NCBI RefSeq assembly: GCF_009913435.1
Contig: NZ_CP047895.1
Span: forward strand, 2,805,230-2,869,229
DNA from: Sphingomonas changnyeongensis
GTDB lineage: Bacteria; Pseudomonadota; Alphaproteobacteria; Sphingomonadales; Sphingomonadaceae
Length of the DNA: 64,000 nucleotides
Direction: 5' to 3'
Part shown: positions 62,402-64,000 of the stretch, in pieces
Layout: the number at the start of each line of letters is the position of its first letter
Numbering within the stretch: the first letter of the stretch is position 1
Notes under the pieces: model-generated
Seen by the model: the letters and a program-made list of their open reading frames with translations, nothing else
What the model was told of the DNA's origin: nothing
Databases searched by the model: none
Translations under genes and position numbers: made by a program

Positions 62402-64000
62402 TCAACGCCCCCGCGCCGAACCACCGGCGCCCGCCCCGCCAGCGCCCGCCCCGCCAGCGCCCGGCGCGTCGCCGCCCGCCCGGCGCGCATCGGCGGCCTT
62501 GGTGCGCAGCGTTGCGCGCGCATCGGCGGGATTGTCGGGCCAGGGATGGCGCGGATAGCGGCCGCGCATTTCCTTGGCGACCGCAGCCCAGCTGCCGGCC
62601 CAGAAGCCCGGCAGGTCGCGGGTCGTCTGGATCGGCCGCCCGGCGGCGAGGTGAGGCTGAGGATCAGCGGCGTGTCGCCGATGCGCGGATGCTCGGTCAG
62701 GCCGAACACCGCCTGCACGCGCAGCTCGACCGTCGGGCCGGCTTCGGCCGCATATCGATCGGATGGCTGCTGCCGGCCGGGGACTGGAAGCTGGGCGGCG
62801 CGATCCGGTCGAGCCGGCGGCGCTCATCCCAGTCCATCAGGTCATGTAGCGCCCCGGTCAGCTGGCCGGGATCAATGGCATCCAGACGGCGCTTGCCGGC
62901 CAGCAGCGCACCAGCCACTGGTCGATCGTGGCGCGCAGCCGCGCATCGCTCAAATCCACCCCGGCATGGTCGCCCGTGCGCGCAGCGCGCGCGCCGATGC
63001 CGCCAGTCGAGCAGATCCAGCCCGCGTTCGGCGACCATATCTGCGAGCAGTGCGGCGATCGCCGCCGGATCGGCCGGTCATCCGGCCCGCTCGACAGGCG
63101 CACCGCCCCCAGCCGGCGTTCGCGCAGCGCCTGCACCGCGGCGCGCGGCGGGATCGAAGCGCAGCTGCTGCACGGTTTCGATGCGGTCGGCGAACAGCGC
63201 TTCGACCTCGGCTGCGGTCAGCGGCGCGGCGGACAGGATGCGCGCCCCGGCCGCCGCGCCCTGCACCTCGGCCACCGCCAGCCATTCGGCGCGCGCCAGC
63301 GACGATGCGGGATCGAGCCGGAAACCGCGCCCGCCGGTGCTGATCCAGTCCGCGCCATCGGCGGAGCGCCGGCGCGACAGCCGGTCGGGAAAGGCAAGCG
63401 CCACCACCTGCCCCAGGCTCAGCGGGCCGGTGCCCTCGCCCCCCGCCCCGGCCAGCCTTGCCCAGCGCCGGGCGAGCCCGCGCGCGCCCTCCGCCCGCTG
63501 GCCGCTCTCGCGCCGCCAGCGGGTCAGCCGCTGCTCAAGATCGGATCATTGCCCCCCAGCCCGCGTTCGGACAGCGCACCGCCGCCAGCGCAGCCAGATC
63601 GCGCCGCCACGGCCGCGGCCGCACCAGCATATGGGCAAGGCCGGCCGGCAGCGCAGTTCGGCGATGCGCCGGCCATGCGCGGTCACCCGCCATCGGCGTC
63701 AAGCGCGTCCAGCCGCATCAGCCGCGCCCGTGCCTCCGCGACCGCGCCTCAGGGGCGGGTCGAGCCAGCGCAGCGCGCGCGGATCCGCGACACCCCAGAT
63801 GGTCGAGGCGAGCGTCAGCGACGACAGATCGGCCTCGACGAATTTCCGGCGGATCGAAAACGCGGCAGCCCGGCGGTCGCCGCCTCCTCCCACAGCCGAT
63901 AGACGGTTCCCGGCCCTGCCGCGCCGCGCGGCCGCGCGCCTGACCGATCGCCGCCTGGCTAGCGCGTTCGGTGACGAGCCGCGTCACCCCCGCCGCCCGG
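62402..64000 (-). CDS. hrpB: ATP-dependent helicase HrpB, 3' part (many frameshifts, truncated by window)
   Basis: The minus strand encodes the C-terminal half of HrpB spread over all three frames. It includes helicase motif VI region (GVTRLVTERASQAAI, then a degraded GRA-RQG), DPPEI, EADLSSL, GVADPRALRWLDPP, LSLGQVVALAFPDRLSRRR, TAAEVEALFADRIE and the terminal HrpB domain (QTTRDLPGFWAGSWAAVAKE, MRGRYPRHPWPDNPADA). At least eight frame changes occur in 1.6 kb, far more than elsewhere. The N-terminal helicase motifs lie beyond the window. HrpB is a DEAH-box RNA helicase of unknown role in most bacteria. Confidence 0.85.

Noticed and set aside
1..64000. CRISPR array
   Set aside because: No series of regularly spaced direct repeats was found. 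The only tandem copies are the two microprotein genes.

Overview
The window is one continuous piece of a very GC-rich alphaproteobacterial chromosome, most likely from the Sphingomonadaceae. Four things support this: a 1,552-residue NAD-type glutamate dehydrogenase, a circularly permuted two-piece tmRNA gene whose tag reads ANDNEALALAA, two PEP-CTERM secreted proteins, and TonB-receptor/phytase and S46-peptidase genes of the kind common in sphingomonads. Assignment below family level is not possible from the sequence alone.

Layout. 0-4 kb: response regulator, membrane histidine kinase and REC-EAL protein in one overlapping operon. 4-8 kb: TonB receptor and phytase on the minus strand, then tRNA-Thr(CGT). 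8-16 kb: PAS protein, NAD-glutamate dehydrogenase, an exported protein of unknown function. 16-19 kb: rplQ without rpoA, a PilZ protein, an amidohydrolase. 18.6-21.4 kb: a near-perfect sigma-54 promoter, two tandem copies of a 39-residue microprotein, and an ABC ATPase/permease pair. 21.4-28.9 kb: GDSL esterase divergent from a YbbA/YbbP-type exporter, small genes, S46 peptidase, GNAT enzyme, tRNA-Leu(CAG). 29-39 kb: NAD(P)-binding protein, uppP, and a gltD...gltB locus that carries a gltB-gltD chimeric fragment and two dissimilar DUF2059 genes. 38.9-44.2 kb: GFA protein, GST, M20 peptidase and a yjfL-yjfM-yjfC-like set followed by a potassium channel. 44.2-56.5 kb: ubiG divergent from lysC, a flavin-dependent oxidoreductase, PEP-CTERM gene, ptsP, rodZ-like gene, second PEP-CTERM gene, and truB-rpsO-pnp. 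56.6-58.3 kb: a lower-GC islet with tiny zinc-binding and membrane proteins and an IS3 remnant, ending at ssrA. 58.7-64 kb: mscL, lemA with two TPM-domain genes, a Nudix hydrolase, an NDUFS4-like subunit, and the 3' part of hrpB, which runs off the window.

Data quality. At least fourteen frameshifts in otherwise normal genes are each repaired by adding one base, nearly always within a short G or C run. They become dense after 60.7 kb. I therefore read the broken genes as intact genes in an indel-prone consensus and give their repaired extents. The gltB-gltD chimera is different: it cannot be explained by single-base errors and looks like a real rearrangement.

The most unusual items are the gltD/gltB duplication scar, the sigma-54-driven tandem microproteins beside an ABC transporter, and the islet next to ssrA, which contains an exact 24-base copy of pnp sequence at the broken end of a transposase fragment.
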